Program-made: the position numbers and the translations under genes
The notes under the pieces: generated by a model
What the model saw: only the letters and a program-made list of their open reading frames with translations
Told to the model about the DNA's origin: nothing
Database searches by the model: none
In this document: positions 4,859 through 5,939 of the stretch, one piece after another
Layout: every line of letters begins with the position of its first letter
How positions within the stretch are numbered: the first letter of the stretch is position 1
From: an uncultured Collinsella sp.
Lineage (GTDB): Bacteria > Actinomycetota > Coriobacteriia > Coriobacteriales > Coriobacteriaceae
DNA: 5,939 nucleotides
Direction: 5' to 3'
Assembly: GCA_900549065.1 (NCBI GenBank)
Contig: URNC01000121.1
Location: 1-5,939, forward strand

Positions 4859-5893
4859 TTGGATAAGAACGAGCTGCAAAAGCGTATGGAACAGGCTATT
4901 CGCCTGACTGCCCCCGGCCAGCCGATCCGCACCGCCCTCGACATGATCATTGCCGGTCACCTGGGCGCCCTTATCTGCGTCGGCGACACCGAAAACGTGC
5001 TCGCCGCCGGTAACGACGGCTTCCCGCTCAACATTTCGTTTACCTCGAACCGCTTGTTCGAGCTTTCCAAGATGGACGGCGCCATCGTTATCGATGGCGA
5101 CCTCACCCAGATCCTGCGCGCCAACTTCCACCTCAATCCCGATCCCTCTCTCGCCACGAGTGAGACGGGCATGCGTCACCGTACTGCCGCTCGCATGTCG
5201 GTGCTCACCGACGCCATCGTGATCTCGGTTTCGGCTCGTCGCGCCGTCGTCAACGTGTACGTTCACGGCAAGAGCTACGAGATCCAGCCCGTCACCACCA
5301 TCATGAGCTCGGTCAACCAGCTCGTCGCCACGCTCCAGACTACCCGTCAGTCGCTCGATCGCTCCCTGCTGCGCCTGACGGCCCTCGAGCTCGACGACTA
5401 CGTCACGCTCGCCGACATTACCGGTATTTTCTCGAGCTTCGAGATCATGCAGCAGGCAAAGACCGAGCTTAAGGATTGCATCGTCAAGTTGGGTAACCAG
5501 GGCAAGCTCGTGCAGATGCAGCTCGAGCAGCTCGCGGGCTCCAGCATGGATACCGAATACGACCTGATGATCCGCGACTACGCAAGCGATTCCTCTGAGG
5601 CCAACGCCGAGAAGATCCGCGCCGAGCTTGCCCGTATGACGCCTAAGGACCTGTCCGACCCGCAGCACGTGGCGGCAGTTTTGGGCTATGACGACTTGGA
5701 CGAGGACTCCGTCATGACGCCGCTGGGCCTGCGCACGCTTTCGCGTGTGTCCGTCGTGCGCGACGGCGTGGCCGAGAAGATCGTCGACGAGTACGGCTCG
5801 CTGCAGGAGCTCATGGATGACATCAGCGAGGATCCGGAGCGCCTGGGCGACTTTGGCGTCAACAACCCTGCCATTCTTGCGGACTCGCTGTAC
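4859..5893 (+). CDS. disA: Diadenylate cyclase DisA, 3' end cut by adapter
   Basis: DisA condenses two ATP into cyclic di-AMP and scans DNA for branched structures. The 345 genomic residues start at TTG 4859, preceded by GGGAG (4847-4851) seven bases upstream; an in-frame stop at 4823-4825 excludes longer forms. The DAC domain (about 5-140) holds GALI (36-39), the catalytic DGA motif (D73-A75 in KMDGAIVIDG) and RHR (106-108 in GMRHRTAARM). A helical linker spans about 145-280, then a helix-hairpin-helix region (about 288-345: TPLGLRTLSRV, EKIVDEYGSLQELM, GVNNPAILADSLY). The hairpin reads GVNN where relatives have GIG. Full DisA proteins are about 357-360 residues, so 10-15 residues are missing. 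The apparent end LSLIHI plus stop is translated adapter. It is divergent from the mntP leader, and no confident promoter was found in 4710-4858. Confidence 0.95.
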
Positions 5894-5939
5894 CTGTCTC
5901 TTATACACATCTGACGCTGCCGACGAAGGCTTAGGTGTA
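5894..5939 (-). other. Nextera adapter with index, not genomic
   Basis: Bases 5894-5912 are the reverse complement of the Tn5 mosaic end (CTGTCTCTTATACACATCT). Then come the Nextera read-1 adapter remainder, GACGCTGCCGACGA (5913-5926), an 8-base AGGCTTAG (5927-5934) and GTGTA (5935-5939), the start of the P5 flow-cell primer. AGGCTTAG is the reverse complement of CTAAGCCT, which I recall as a standard Nextera i5 index (508). None of it belongs to the organism. Confidence 0.98.

Noticed and set aside
4829..5908. 359-codon open frame on the minus strand opposite disA
   Set aside because: It starts inside the adapter (MYKRQ) and is antisense to a clear DisA. It is low-complexity and without any family signature.

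Overview
The window looks like a 5.9-kb assembly contig from a high-GC, anaerobic gut-type actinobacterium. Coriobacteriia, for example Collinsella or a relative, is the best guess. This rests on codon usage of roughly 60% or more GC in the core genes, strong Shine-Dalgarno sites, use of GTG and TTG starts, and an actinobacterial-style DisA. No taxonomic marker is present, so the assignment is inference. Both ends are not genomic: they are untrimmed Illumina Nextera (Tn5 transposase) adapter, at 1-31 and 5894-5939, the latter with an 8-base index. True genomic sequence is therefore about 32-5893, and both terminal genes are cut at the adapter.

Layout, left to right. (1) The last 80 codons of a class I Clp AAA+ ATPase (ClpC/ClpB type), plus strand, followed by a hairpin. 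(2) A complete 485-residue aminoacyl-histidine dipeptidase, pepD (M20 family), plus strand, followed by an inverted repeat and a Rho-independent terminator. (3) A minus-strand hipBA-type toxin-antitoxin operon with lower GC. Its HipB-like repressor has an unusually long C-terminal tail, and its stop codon abuts the ATG of a full-length HipA kinase (TAAATG). Upstream of hipB lie three copies of a TGCA-N6-TGCA palindrome at an exact 27-bp period, the likely autoregulatory operator array. (4) A minus-strand mntP manganese exporter preceded by a yybP-ykoY manganese riboswitch with a strong intrinsic terminator in its expression platform. (5) A plus-strand disA (diadenylate cyclase), divergent from the mntP leader, starting at TTG and cut off by adapter about a dozen residues before its expected end.

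How the parts fit. Three ordinary housekeeping or stress functions (Clp ATPase, PepD, DisA) flank two self-regulated units. The hipBA operon sits between convergent pepD and the mntP unit and probably represses itself through the triple operator. mntP is expected to be switched on by Mn2+ through its riboswitch. I see no new multigene system. The most worthwhile novelties are the evenly spaced HipB operator array with the long HipB tail, and the layered leader of mntP.
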